Shown here in pieces: positions 1-11,910 of a stretch of 64,000 nt of DNA. The stretch's first letter is position 1. Every line of letters starts with the position of its first letter. The notes below the pieces were generated by a model, which searched no databases, was not told the DNA's origin, and saw nothing but the letters and a program-made list of their open reading frames with translations. The stretch is from Eleginops maclovinus. Its lineage: Eukaryota; Chordata; Actinopteri; Perciformes; Eleginopidae. Made by a program: the position numbers and the translations under genes. Where the stretch lies: the NCBI RefSeq assembly GCF_036324505.1, contig NC_086369.1, forward strand, positions 15,479,281-15,543,280, in the 5' to 3' direction.

Positions 1-252
1 CATGCAAATGGAGGCACTTTTTGAGGAGTAAGGGAGGGGGATACACTGCCTTCTCACAAGCCGGGGGGGGGAGAAGGGTGATGGGAGAATGAAGGGGAGC
101 AGAGAAAGAGAGTCTGTACTCCAACCTGCCACACACAGGAAGTGCCACAGGAAGTGGAAGGGCGGGGCACGGTGGGGAAGAGGAAGTAGTAGTGGTTGGG
201 GTCAAAGAGTTGTTGTGGGGAGGGGGAGTCAAGAGGCGAGATGTTGTAGAGG
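1..252. other. Left edge, unassigned
   Basis: G-rich on the plus strand (pyrimidine-rich on the minus). It would be 3' UTR if the candidate terminal exon is real. No AATAAA is visible on the minus strand here. Confidence 0.3.
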
Positions 253-354
253 TTAGTAGAAAATCTCCAGGCCACGCATGGACACCCCCATGTTAGCAGA
301 GAGAGGCTGGTGCATGGCGGGGTCGTCCAAGGGCAAGAGTACCGACACATCTGG
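253..354 (-). CDS. Candidate 3'-terminal exon (33 codons plus stop)
   Basis: On the minus strand a strong acceptor (pyrimidine-rich 'cctctcctccctgcag', with a branch-like 'atgac' about 26 bases upstream) precedes an open frame PDVSVLLPLDDPAMHQPLSA then NMGVSMRGLEIFY and TAA. Phase 0 agrees with the E17 end, so E17 could splice to it and give a tail ...VEAIK-PDVS...EIFY. The peptide is acidic and Met/Leu-rich and does not resemble the mammalian 5A C-terminus. It may be an alternative fish-specific tail, the last exon of another transcript, or chance. 33 open codons alone are weak evidence; the acceptor quality is the main support. No poly(A) signal is seen below it, so any 3' UTR would continue off the left edge. 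Confidence 0.35.
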   Translation of the reverse strand, partial: PDVSVLLPLDDPAMHQPLSANMGVSMRGLEIFY

Positions 355-2225
355 CTGCAGGGAGGAGAGGAATGGGCAAGAGTCATCCTCAAAGAAACCC
401 TAAAGGCCATATTCTGATTTACAGGAAGCCTGGAAATATGATATACTGTAATTAAAACTGCAGTTTAAGAGTGTCGTCATAAACTAGACGGCTGGAAATA
501 CTCCAGCTGGCCCCGGGAACCAGCATGAAGGGTGTCAGCGGTACATTGTACATAATAATTCTGACTCAACAACATCAGGATTTGAGCCAAAAACTCTCCA
601 ACATGGCATCAGGTGTTCATCATCCCTCCCTATAAACACTCAGAAGTAACCTAATGGTTGGAAATTCACTTCATATCCAACCTGTCAGTGAGCAGAGATT
701 AGAGAATGTGCTTTTAGTGTTCATTTGTCATGCCTCTCCTTTGGTATTTTCACACGGTCCGTCTGTATTCATATCCGCCTCTATCTGCAGCAGGGCTAAC
801 TGAATCACGCTTTGTGCTTCTGACTTTAATTGCATGACAGATGAACGCTCCGCGCACCTTTATTCTGACTGAAATGAAATTACATTTGGGACGTTTGCTC
901 CGAGCCAAAGGATCTGTTCTCAGTCTGCAGCAGTTTCACAAAACACTTTCATATCTGAGGAGTCGTTCCTGCAAACAGAGATCCAGGTATCCACTTAGTT
1001 TATAATATATGTGATATTAAACACTCCCTTTGACAGCATATCAAACGCAGGTGGAGGAAACCCCACATTTCTGAGATATCAGTGTTGTAGTGAAGTCTAC
1101 TACGCCGAGTTTACTGTGTATGAAATACCAAGTGACCATCATTAAACTCCTGAACAGTGTTTGTCCAACAACGGCCCGAGGCATGCAGGGTCCGTCCAGC
1201 CTTCAGTGCTGCAGATGGTGCTTTAGAAAAGTGATTCTCACATTTAAAAAAGTCTGGTATTGTGTTTCCCTTCAACTTTCAGGAATAAGACGATGCTATT
1301 CCTTTATGCAACATGTCGTCTTCTTTGACTTTTTCCTGGGACATGCAGCTTTATCAGAGTATATATAACACCAGAGGAAGGACCAACCTTCACATACAGT
1401 ACATTAACCCATTTCTAGGACTATACCAGGGTAAAAGTAAGCTTTTCATAAGGTTTTATAGAGCTTGTTTTATAGGAATGACCCCACAACATCTGTAGCT
1501 AGCTATTATGAACTGCCAGATCTGCAATGCAAAACATGTAAAGCCAACAGGTGTTGGAACAGAAACTAGAGCGTGTTGACGTCTCTGCAAACCTAGAAAA
1601 AGTTGCACATCCATTAGCTTTTATGGAGCAGGAAGACCAATGTGTGCCAGAGTCTTTAGGTGCCAAACTGTCTCATAAACGTATTTTGTAAGACCATTTT
1701 GAGGTATGAAATCATGCTAGCAGATTCATAACTTACCAGTGTGATTGAATTGCTCTTTAATACAAAGCCCTGGGATTCCCTGAAAGAAGGCCAGCTGGGG
1801 ATAGAGAGGCTGTGGACAAGCACTAATCAGCAGCTCAGTGTGGCTCTGAAGGCCTGATGTATCAGAGGATGAGAGGCTGTTTGTAGCCTGAGAGGAGCTG
1901 GATCTCTGTCAACGCAACCACCTGCGATTACAGATGCAACCCGGACACAGAGAACCCATCTAAGCAGGGAAATGTGCAGATGCAGGAGCGTCTGATCCGA
2001 TTACCTACCTACACAGCGATACCTTATTGCATTAGTGTGTTATGAGAAAGCAGTGTATGACCACTGACACAGAACAAAGTCACACACTGAGACACACACG
2101 GAGAGAACGCACATCTGCCTATCAGTCGGAGTCATGCAGTAAGGAGTGTGTCTGGAGAGGCTGCTACACCTGAAAGTGTGTGTGTGACATTAAGAGAGGA
2201 ACAGTAAGTGTTGTGGATGTCAGAC
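355..2225 (-). other. Region 3' of E17 (putative last intron)
   Basis: 1871 bp of plain sequence. I looked on the minus strand for the mammalian-type C-terminal exon (NLILEERNKYF..., NAYFTDLNNYDEY) and did not find it. No poly(A) signal followed by a convincing 3' end was noted. Confidence 0.5.
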
Positions 2226-2437
2226 CTTGATGGCTTCCACCGAGTCGTATTTGTCCAGCTTGTTGATGTGGTTGGTGATGCTGGTGTTGAGCGGCGCCGC
2301 TGAGATGGGGTGGATGACGGTGGCGTCGTGCGCCTGCTGGGTGTAGCGCTGGCAGTACGAGTACACCAGCAGGGTGACCAGACAGCCCAGGATGGAGCTG
2401 CTGAACCCCACAGCGATCATGTGGAAGAGGTTGAAGT
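2226..2437 (-). CDS. sema5a: sema5a exon E17: membrane span and proximal cytoplasmic tail
   Basis: 212 bp, phase 1 to 0, residues 871-941. It reads DFNLFHMIAVGFSSSILGCL, then VTLLVYSYCQRYTQQAHDAT, then VIHPISAAPLNTSITNHINK and LDKYDSVEAIK. Residues about 877-899 are the hydrophobic span, followed by Cys-Gln-Arg-Tyr at the membrane's inner face. The tail matches mammalian 5A up to EAIK. The donor gtctga is non-consensus at +3/+4. If unspliced, one Val then a stop follows, giving a tail ending EAIKV. Mammalian 5A continues AFNKNNLILEERNKYF; that exon is not in the window. Confidence 0.96.
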
Positions 2438-3619
<1,182 letters not shown>

Positions 3620-3664
3620 CTCCACAGCGCCTCTCCTCCTGACTGGAGCGTGCAATTGAGATTT
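3620..3664 (-). CDS. sema5a: sema5a exon E16: 45-bp juxtamembrane exon
   Basis: Phase 1 to 1; it adds 15 residues, EISIARSSQEERRCG (856-870), plus the first base of Asp871. It aligns with EVSVARSSSVEEKRCG of mammalian 5A between TSR7 and the membrane span, so it is real despite its size; this copy is one residue shorter. It lies in the extracellular stalk, where shedding proteases often act, though no site is asserted. The acceptor cttctctgtcag is good. The donor gtaatt is followed directly by a 142-bp TG tract in the transcript. Being short, symmetric and repeat-flanked, it is a good candidate cassette exon. Confidence 0.93.
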
Positions 3665-4296
3665 CTGACAGAGAAGAAACAGCAAAAGGCAGCAGAATTA
3701 GGGCCAGGAACCACGAATGTACGAGCACACGCCTGTTAGCGTGACAAACGGCACCCTCGACGGAGAGCGTGGAAATGAAAGCTGCACCCAATATGGAACA
3801 GATTATCGTAAACTCCAGCTCATCTCGTCTGTGGCACCTGGAGAGGTTCATGAAAAGTATCGGCTCTCATTAAAGGAAATGAACTACAAGACGTTTTTAA
3901 TGAACCTTAATGGACTACCTTTCCCGTTAAAGGGGATGGATGATAAGGTATAAAGGCAAATGGGTAATTCTATAAAGACCTTTGGAGGGTTTTCACGACT
4001 ATCACATCCCTGCTAATTGATACAGAGAGGTTACGGAGTTATGATTCAATCAAATGTTTATTCTAATCCAACAACTCCTGAAGTTTGAGAACGGCAGGGC
4101 ATAAACCTTCCTTATAAGCATATACAAACATTTCATAGCAGATTCATTATCTCAGTAACGCGATGTGAATATCATAAGCATTGTTTGTTAAAGAGCAGGT
4201 TTAATGATCTCTGAAGACAGATCAATGCTCCAAAGGTGTCTCACATTACCGCCTGTCAATGAAGAGATGCCAGTTCCAGCAGATATCAATACAGAC

Positions 4297-4297
<1 letters not shown>

Positions 4298-4383
<86 letters not shown>
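4298..4383 (+). repeat. (GT)43 microsatellite
   Basis: 86 bp of uninterrupted GT; AC in the transcript, about 630 bases upstream of E16. Confidence 0.98.
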
Positions 4384-4386
<3 letters not shown>

Positions 4387-4679
4387 AGTCTGACCTTTAG
4401 TCCGTCAGAAAGCTCTCATTTAGACAAAAGCTCCACTGGCTTTTCGCCGTCCTCCCTGGACAGTGATTTGATTCTACTTTTATTTCTAAATGTTAAAAGG
4501 TATTTATAATTGTCCAAATCCCTGTTCCTTCCATGTCTTATATATTCAATGTGTTTGTCTTCTGAGTGCACAATATAACCTCTTTCCCTGAAGACAAAAG
4601 CCAGATGTAAGTGGGTTTGTGTCCAGTGGGAGAGGGGCTTTCATGTAACTAAAAGATTTTTAGGATCTAGATTTGTATT

Positions 4680-4790
4680 TTGGTTTCAAGGTTTCAAGGT
4701 TTTATTTGTCATATGCACAGCAGATACAGCGTATATGTTGGCAATGAAAATCTTATGTCGCGTGCTCCTCCCCTGGTTGAAGGTAAAGAG
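4680..4790. mobile_element. Fish dispersed-repeat fragment
   Basis: It contains 'ggtttcaaggttttatttgt' followed by 'catatgcacagcagatacag' and 'ggcaatgaaaatcttatgtc', wording common in teleost genomes. Only a fragment is visible. Confidence 0.5.
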
Positions 4791-5935
4791 AGAGTCCTTT
4801 GTTTTTTATGACTACATAAATTCCAGCCTTCCCTTGTGAGGTGTCCCGTATTATAGCTTAAAAAAGAGATCAAATAGTTACATCATAAAGACAGCTTAAC
4901 GGTCACTAAGGTGCGCTTTACATGCACAGCATCGTTCCAGTTTCTCAACATCCCCATCGAAGAAGCCAATGCACTTTCAGGGGACTTGTTTGTACCTTTA
5001 TGTAGATTTTGTTTGCGTTACAAAGAGAAAGCACCAATCTTAACCCACATTTTACAAACAAAACAGACATTAAACAAACAGAAAGTCACTAAAACTGCTA
5101 GAATAAGGTGAATAAATATGCATTACTAGATAAACAAGGGTCTACTTTGGCATCTGTGCATTGTGGATGCAACTATTAATCTCAGAGACATCATTAATTA
5201 TGTTTTAATAAATGTCTTAGTTAAAAACAGACAGCTTGAACGCTATAGCTGAAGGTAGGCGGGGTGAAATCAATGCAGTTGCTCATCCCTTATCATATCT
5301 TTTCTTACTAGTTCTATAAAATAATATGTTCTTGCATTGTTAGCAAAGAGCAGAGAAGCTGTGGGACTCACTGTCTGCACATTATAAAGAATTGTGCATA
5401 ATTAAGGGCATTTATAACAAAGAAGCCTGAAAATAATTAAGAGAAAACCTTGGATGACCAGGTGCAGAAACAGCACTCTGGAGCCATTCCCTTCCTCCCT
5501 TCCAACATAAAGAAATGAAACTGCTGGTGTAAGTGCGTTTTGCATGGCCTGAAAAGACTCCTTGACTCATAATGAACCTAATATAGCAGCGGGGTTGTTG
5601 GAATGGGGAGAGAGACTGCCCTTAAGTGTTGCACCGGGGTTCACGCCCTCGTGTAATCACCTGCCGCTCTCTGAGTCCTTGAGCAGACACTTATCCCGAC
5701 CGTCCCCAGGAGAGCTGCCCTGCCGCTGAACCTGACCTGAGACCCACGACAACGCGTCCCTCCGAGCGACCACTAACGCATTTCATTATGACAGGACTCT
5801 TGGAGAGGAGCTGAATTACCGCTGTGGGCATATGGTGGTGGTGGGAGGTGTGTGTGCTCAGAGTTGTGTTAAGTCATGCACGAGTGCCCAAGATGTTCCT
5901 GAAGAAACATAACTTGTGTGTGTGGGTTGAGTCAC

Positions 5936-6091
5936 CTGGTATATGATTGGAGTCGGGGGAGCAGGGGCGGGTCTCGCTGTTGTTCCCCGAGCACTGGTTT
6001 CCGGTGGGGAACAGGACGTCGCAGTGACGCACTCGCATCTGCGCCCCGTTGGCGTCGCAGTGGGACCACTCGGACCAGTTGGACCAGCTCT
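5936..6091 (-). CDS. sema5a: sema5a exon E15: TSR7
   Basis: 156 bp, phase 1 to 1, residues 804-856. It reads ESWSNWSEWSHCDANGAQMR, then VRHCDVLFPTGNQCSGNNSE and TRPCSPDSNHIP. The SWSNWSEW ladder starts the last TSR, and NNS is a sequon. The end SPDSNHIP aligns with mammalian FDSNFIP just before the juxtamembrane segment. The donor gtgact is weak; the acceptor is tggttttttag. The symmetric phase makes this a skippable TSR module. Confidence 0.97.
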
Positions 6092-6289
6092 CTAAAAAAC
6101 CACAGCAACAGTACATTTAAAAAGTACTCAGATCCTTCAGTAGGAGCCTAACAACACTTAGGAAACAACACATGTCCAAGGTGATCTTCCTGAATATACT
6201 GGAACCTTTAATTAGATTGCTATTTCATGATGTGAAGTTCCCAGTGTCTCAACTTTGGCCTCAACTTTTTTTAGCACTTTGTACTTAGA

Positions 6290-6291
<2 letters not shown>

Positions 6292-6385
<94 letters not shown>
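6292..6385 (+). repeat. (TG)47 microsatellite
   Basis: 94 bp, CA in the transcript, in the short E14-E15 intron. Confidence 0.98.
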
Positions 6386-6386
<1 letters not shown>

Positions 6387-6512
6387 CCTCAGCTGCATTT
6401 TAGTCATGCATGAGTTTCGTTCAAGTGGCCCAGAGAGAGAGACTAAAAACAATAAGCAATGAACCCGTGATGGATGGATGGAAAAGTCAGGGCCCTAAGC
6501 TGCTTATCTCTG

Positions 6513-6514
<2 letters not shown>

Positions 6515-6597
<83 letters not shown>

Positions 6598-6600
6598 TGT
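6515..6600 (+). repeat. (GT)38 plus short GA tract at the E14 donor
   Basis: GT run to 6591, then gagagagtgt abutting the donor at 6601-6604. In the transcript the intron starts gtacacactctctc and continues as CA. Confidence 0.97.
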
Positions 6601-6604
6601 GTAC

Positions 6605-6775
6605 CTGGACAGGATTGTGTGTTGCACAGAGCCTCCTCAGTGTGCAGACCCAGGCAGATGTCCCCTCCGTACGCAGGCGGGGGGTTGCTGCAGGTACGAG
6701 TCCTCATGTAGTGCCCCCCCCCACACGTCACTGAGCACTTGGACCACGAAGACCAGCACGACCAGCTGCCGTCCA
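6605..6775 (-). CDS. sema5a: sema5a exon E14: TSR6
   Basis: 171 bp, phase 1 to 1, residues 747-804. It reads [20 protein letters not shown], then [20 protein letters not shown], then [18 protein letters not shown]751, W754 and W757 form the ladder, and CSVTCG fits the O-fucose consensus. The GGGHYMRTR...[14 protein letters not shown] wording is shared with mammalian 5A. The donor gtacac is a poor match to consensus and is followed at once by 'actctctc' and a CA tract in the transcript. The acceptor is gttgttttag. Confidence 0.97.
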
Positions 6776-9551
6776 CTAAAACAACAACCATATTTCATTC
6801 AGTTTTATGCAAAAGTTGTCCGTTTCGGTCAACAAGTTCAATAAAGAAGAAGGTAACATTTCTGTGGAGGAAATCGTCACTGAAGGTTAACAGTTTATTC
6901 TAAGAGAAAACGTTTGTGTTCCTACCATTTATTTTCCAGGTCATTTGAAAAGACAATTTCCTTTTGAACGTCAAGCAATTGGAAGTCATTTCAAACAGCG
7001 AAGCATGACGCAGAAATGTGAAGCAATTTGTGTTGTGGTTTTGTGCGTGTTTGAGTGTTCTGAAGCGACAGGAAGTGTGCTCCATCCAGCTGTTACAACA
7101 AATGCCTGACCCCCCCCAAACTGAGCACTCTGATTAATAAAATGAAGCGCTGCTGTTGTTCCTCTCCTCGTGTGGTTCCAAGTGCAAACACGTGAATATT
7201 AACCACAGCATCAGCATACAGATGAGCCACAAACGGCGGAGTATAGCTGAATTAAAAGAGGAATGGAATGGGGACAATCTTCAGCGGTGAATCACAACAC
7301 ACCCTGGATCAATCTGGCTTCATGTGGCAGAGAGATATTACCTTTTCAGAACCTTTGAGAGATCCTTTTAAACACCTGATGGAGTCTGGCGGCACAGTGC
7401 AGGTAATTGGAGTTGCCGAAGCTTTTTTGTCATCTCGGTGTAATTTCTCTATCACATCGCGACACTTAAGTCGATTCCTGACCCTCGATGACGGATCGCC
7501 TCATCTCCGGCGCAGACGCGAGAAAAACACGGATTCATTTGTTCCCAAAGCAGATGGATAACACCTTCCCTCAGCTTCTCGGCGCACTTAAAAGGCACTG
7601 GATTAGCCATGCCAGGATTACAATGTCTACCAGCACCAGCCTCAAAATAATATCTCACTTTGAGAGGGGTGCTAATTGAGTATGCATTAGTATTCATTAC
7701 TACTCAGGCTGGGTTAAGTCTGTTCCTTTGGGGGACAGGAGTGCGGAGCGCTTTATCAACATACTGTAGCTTTGGTATCATTACAGTCGACATCCCAGAA
7801 TAGGTGTACGACATGTATTAGCATAGAGATGCAGGGCAGGAAAATCAAAGAGCATTCACTCGACGTTTCACCCGAGGGGAACATTAGCGGCAACCATACA
7901 GGCAGAGACTTCCTGAACACAGAGGATGTGATGCTCTCAGATACAAAGGGTTTCTCTGAGCCGGCGGCTGATAGCAGCTTAGCCTGTTAGCGTCTGAGCT
8001 ACAGCTGAACGACGGGCGCTTTCACAGAATACATTCACTGTAAAAAAACGATTAATGGGTCTGCACCTGCTGACTTTTAGCAATGAATAATACTTAAACA
8101 ATATATGTATAAAAAATGATAATTATAAATGATCAAAATAATAATATGAATAATGACAATGCAATAATAAAAATCATAATAATAAATACTTTAGAAAATA
8201 ATGATGAATATAATTAACAGATAATAGCAACAATAACAAAGACATTTTCTTTCAGGACAACAAATGATACCTTACAATAAATATTCTAACAGGTAAAAAT
8301 AGCAAAACATGGCGAAAGCACCAGCAGGGTAAAAATAAAGAGCATTTCTTTGCATATTTTGCATCTTTGCTTGGTAAGAGCGCACTCCTGCTGAAAATGA
8401 AGCGTAGGATCAGGATTAAAGAGAGATACTTCAGCTTCTCTCCGGGGGTCTTGATTGAAAATAATATAGGACAACATTCGTGTTTGTCTGCTTGACACCA
8501 GGTGCGCTTTATGCGAAACTAAGCAAAGGATTTCCATTTCGACAGACTTCTCTTTTAATTAGAAAGCTTCTTCCTACTCTTCCGCTGGAGGAGAGTTGAA
8601 CACGCATTGTCTCAGACCTTTTCACAACACAGTGAAGCTCCCCATAGCTGACAGCATAATTACCCGGCATTGTAATTACACAGTGGAGCGCCACAGGGAT
8701 CGTCTCTGATTCCTGGTGTAAAATGGGTCTTCGTCACACCTCTTATCTGCGACTGATTTCTTTTGTGGTTCCTGATGATCTGAAGTCACTGCAGTTCTTT
8801 ATCCGTTAATCAGGGAAACATAGCTGGAGTGTGTATTTATCTGTGTGTGAGGGGAAAGGAAGCTGGATATGTAATTGACTTCTGCTCTTATCTCTCGCTG
8901 TCCTCCTTCTTTGTGCAACAACGTGCGTCTAATTTAAAATGATTATTTCTCAGTATTCTTCAGCTTCAGCACTGGCATTGCAAGGAAATCTAAAAGCATC
9001 TAAGAGCCGTAAGTAAGACATTCTGGAACTGAATGTACTACATATCAGGGTTTTTGGTCTTTATTAGGATAAATTGACCAATTACCATCTTCTTATCCTA
9101 ACCCTTATAATGACTTTTTACTTCTACTATTTGCTTTGATTCAATCATGTTCCTGAAACGTTAAACCTCCATGCATTGGACAATCACAGGAAGTAATAGT
9201 GCTCTTACAGACCAGAAAGCATTGGTGAATCCCAAAGTAAGAGGATATTTGTTCCTGCATGAGGATCAGTGTGTAGTTGGTGTCTTTACAATTAAAACTA
9301 TCAATCAACATTTCTTTATAGAGCCTGATTTGACAAATTATACAGCTGTCACCCCCTCAATTACAGTGTGTACAGTACACCCTCTGTCTGGAAAAAGTAC
9401 CAAAGAAACCCCACAATTATTGCAGAAAATGTTGTAATTTTGTGAGAAAGCAACTGAGGAGGAATCCCATTCCCAGGACGGACAGACGTGTGCATGGATG
9501 TAGAAAAAGACGTGGATAAGAACGATGGATTCAGGAGGATGCCCGTGTTAC
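6776..9551 (-). other. Intron E13-E14
   Basis: 2776 bp. There is an A/T-rich 'ataataat' block at about 8095-8240 and otherwise plain sequence. No exon and no long microsatellite were seen. Confidence 0.5.
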
Positions 9552-9761
9552 CTGGACAGGGGGTGATGTTGCACTCCTGGTACTCCTGTAGCGCCCCCAG
9601 GCAGGTCTGACCTCCGTGCTTGGGCTCCGGGTTTGTGCAGGTCCTCTTCCGGCTGCGGATCCCACGGCTGCAGTCTCTGCTGCACTGGGACCAGGAGCTC
9701 CAGGTCGACCAGCCCCCGTTCACCGTGTGACCCGAGATCCTCCCGAGCCGAAGAACCTCTC
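9552..9761 (-). CDS. sema5a: sema5a exon E13: TSR5
   Basis: 210 bp, phase 1 to 1, residues 677-747. A linker (GEVLRLGRISGHTV) leads into NGGWSTWSSWSQCSRDCSRG, then IRSRKRTCTNPEPKHGGQTC and LGALQEYQECNITPCP. It has the WSTWSSW ladder and RSRKR basic strand, but CSRDCS lacks the O-fucose consensus. The linker from E12 is a few residues shorter than the mammalian one as I recall it (GLSGDFLRAGRYSAHTV). One sequon (NIT) is visible. The symmetric phase allows clean skipping of one whole TSR. The donor is gtaaca; the acceptor is cttttcccaacag. Confidence 0.97.
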
Positions 9762-10520
9762 CTGTTGGGAAAAGAGAGGGAACGACTAAAGTCAAAACAA
9801 CGCCTTTTTCTCAGCATTAAGACAACAGAGGGGATACTTGTCCTCTGTTTGGGAATCACAGGGAACATTTGTTCTGAAGAGCAGGGAGAGGCTGCAGAGT
9901 GAGAGGCAGCGCCTGATAACAGCTCCTCTGAAGCTTTCAGACACTCCCTAAAAGCTTCAACTTGATTTGTGCTAAAAGAGCAGAGCATGTTTTGTGCTGT
10001 GAAACGATTCAACAGACTTAATTAAAAATCAACTGGTGGAACACTGTGTACAGTGTCGAGCATCTCAAATTATACCGATGTGTCAGACACAGAAACACAA
10101 AGGAATATCAATTTATCTCATATCATTTTCATCAGCAAAGCGGGTGAAATGATGGCCTGTACACCACTTCCAACCAGACTGAGGTTTATTAATATGAAGT
10201 AGTAGATGGATTGTCTTGACTTTTGCACATACAGTAATGGTCCTGCAACAAAGGAGCCTGATTTTGACTATCACTCCATTGATTGCCATGAAACTTGGTA
10301 CAGACATGATGGTCTCAAAGCAAATTTTCTTTAAAATAGGTTCTTGGTAAGATATTTGTAATAAGATCTGTGGTTAATACAAGCTTTAGAGATTTATACA
10401 TTGCCATCTTGAACTTCAAATAGGTCAATTAATACCTGAGTTTTTGGATTTTAAAGACTTAACGTGTCTCAAATAAAGCAGTTGCTAACAAGTGTCTAAA
10501 TGAGACGTTATCACGCTGAA

Positions 10521-10806
10521 CATTAGCCGCCTTTAGCTTAGTGGTGGTGATGTGGAGTCATGTGACTGTGCTGTAGTTCCTTTATAGCCCAACATTAGCC
10601 GCCTTTAGCTTAGTGGTGGTGACGTGAAGTCATGTGACCGTGCTGTAGTTCCTTTATAGCCCAACATTAGCCTCCTTTAGCTTAGGGGTGGTGAGGTGAA
10701 GTCACCGTGCTGTAGTTCCTTTATAGCCCAACATTAGCCACCTTTAGCTTAGCGGTGGTAATGTGGAGTCATGTGACTGTGCTGTAGTTCCTTTATAGAT
10801 AGCCCA
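10521..10806 (+). repeat. 72-bp tandem repeat, four copies
   Basis: Units starting 'cattagcc' begin at 10521, 10593, 10665 and 10732. The third unit has a 5-bp deletion ('catgt' lost), so the spacing falls from 72 to 67. Each unit carries 'ctttagctta', 'ggtggtga' and 'tgtagttcctttatag'. Units differ by a few substitutions, so the array is moderately old. Confidence 0.95.
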
Positions 10807-11519
10807 ATGTTAGCCTTTAACTTGTGGAAATTTGCATTAATGAGTAGGGTGTCTTGCTATGCAAACCATCTAAGCATCATGCCATGAGTCAAGTTTCTGC
10901 ATTCATCCAAAAACAAATGGAAGAACCCCGTTAGCTTTTTGACAGATAAACTATGGGTTTGCTAACTTCTAGGTTGGCCTACAAACATACGTCAGCCCTG
11001 CAGCACTTCATGGAGAATAAAGAATATAAATGAATCCAGTAAAAGACGGTCTGACAGATGCCACAGTGATGGTGTCAGAAAGGAGCGGTGCAGATGTAAT
11101 CCATCATTTACTTCTCAGACTGTCTGTGAAGATGGATCCCAGAGAGAGTGTGTCCTGTCAACACGAGCACGCTCCCCCTCATCAAACAGCATCAGCTCAC
11201 TAATCTGCGTACACTCATCTGGACTGAGTGGAATCGAGGATTCCTAATGAAATATGAAACCGTCATTTCTACTAAACTATAATTACTGAATGCATTCATC
11301 AGCGCCGTGGAGACGAGCAGAATGAGAGGAGAGAAGCCTCGGGCGTTTCTGAACGAGAGGAGAGAAGTCGTGTGTTTGAGGGAATGATAATCACCTCCAT
11401 TGAAATCACAGTCCAACACTTCTGAGGATCACAGCCTGGACTGATAGACTTCAGAGAGCAGTGGGAGTCTGCTTCTAGTGTCTTCTGCTTAATGTCATTC
11501 TGCACCAAACAGATTGTGT

Positions 11520-11910
11520 GTCTGATTCCTCTTGATTTATTTTTAATCCCTATTGTGTTGCACGTTTTTACTTCTTACGGTTAAATAAATATCTATAATA
11601 ATATATTTTATCTTTATTTTTGTATTTATTATAAACATTTTTACTTTAACTTCTTGTGTTGGTTTTAACATTTTTATTTTATATTTTACTTTAATTTTGA
11701 ATATTTATATGAATATCTTCATTTCATTTTAAAGATTATACTTTATCTTTAAACCTTTAAATGTATTTTTAATGCACATTTTTACTTTCATTTTACATTT
11801 TTTTAAAGCTTTATTTATTTTATTTCATCTTTTTATTAAATGTTTCCTCTTAGTTTAACATCTTATGTTGGAATACATTTTTTATTCCACTTCCTTTAAT
11901 TAATTTTCAT
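11520..11910. repeat. AT-rich low-complexity block
   Basis: Mostly T/A with 'tttttatt' and 'ttttac' words recurring in an irregular pattern. No clear unit. Confidence 0.7.

Larger units (their letters stand above)
3665..5935 (-). other. Intron E15-E16
   Basis: 2271 bp. It has a (GT)43 tract (4298-4383; AC in the transcript) and, at 4680-4790, wording found in a widespread fish dispersed repeat ('caaggttttatttgtcatat', 'gcaatgaaaatcttatgtcg'). No other exon was seen. Confidence 0.6.
6092..6604 (-). other. Short intron E14-E15, rich in CA repeat
   Basis: 513 bp. Two GT tracts on the plus strand (6292-6385 and 6515-6591; CA in the transcript) make up about a third of it. The first begins about 13 bases inside the E14 donor. 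Confidence 0.85.

Noticed and set aside
54..410. 118-residue minus-strand open frame at the left edge
   Set aside because: It is a different frame from the candidate terminal exon and crosses the strong acceptor. Its content (polypyrimidine-derived Ser/Pro/Leu) looks non-coding.
9548..10012. 154-residue minus-strand frame overlapping E13
   Set aside because: It reads E13 in the wrong frame. The correct frame carries the TSR motif and joins E12 and E14 in phase.
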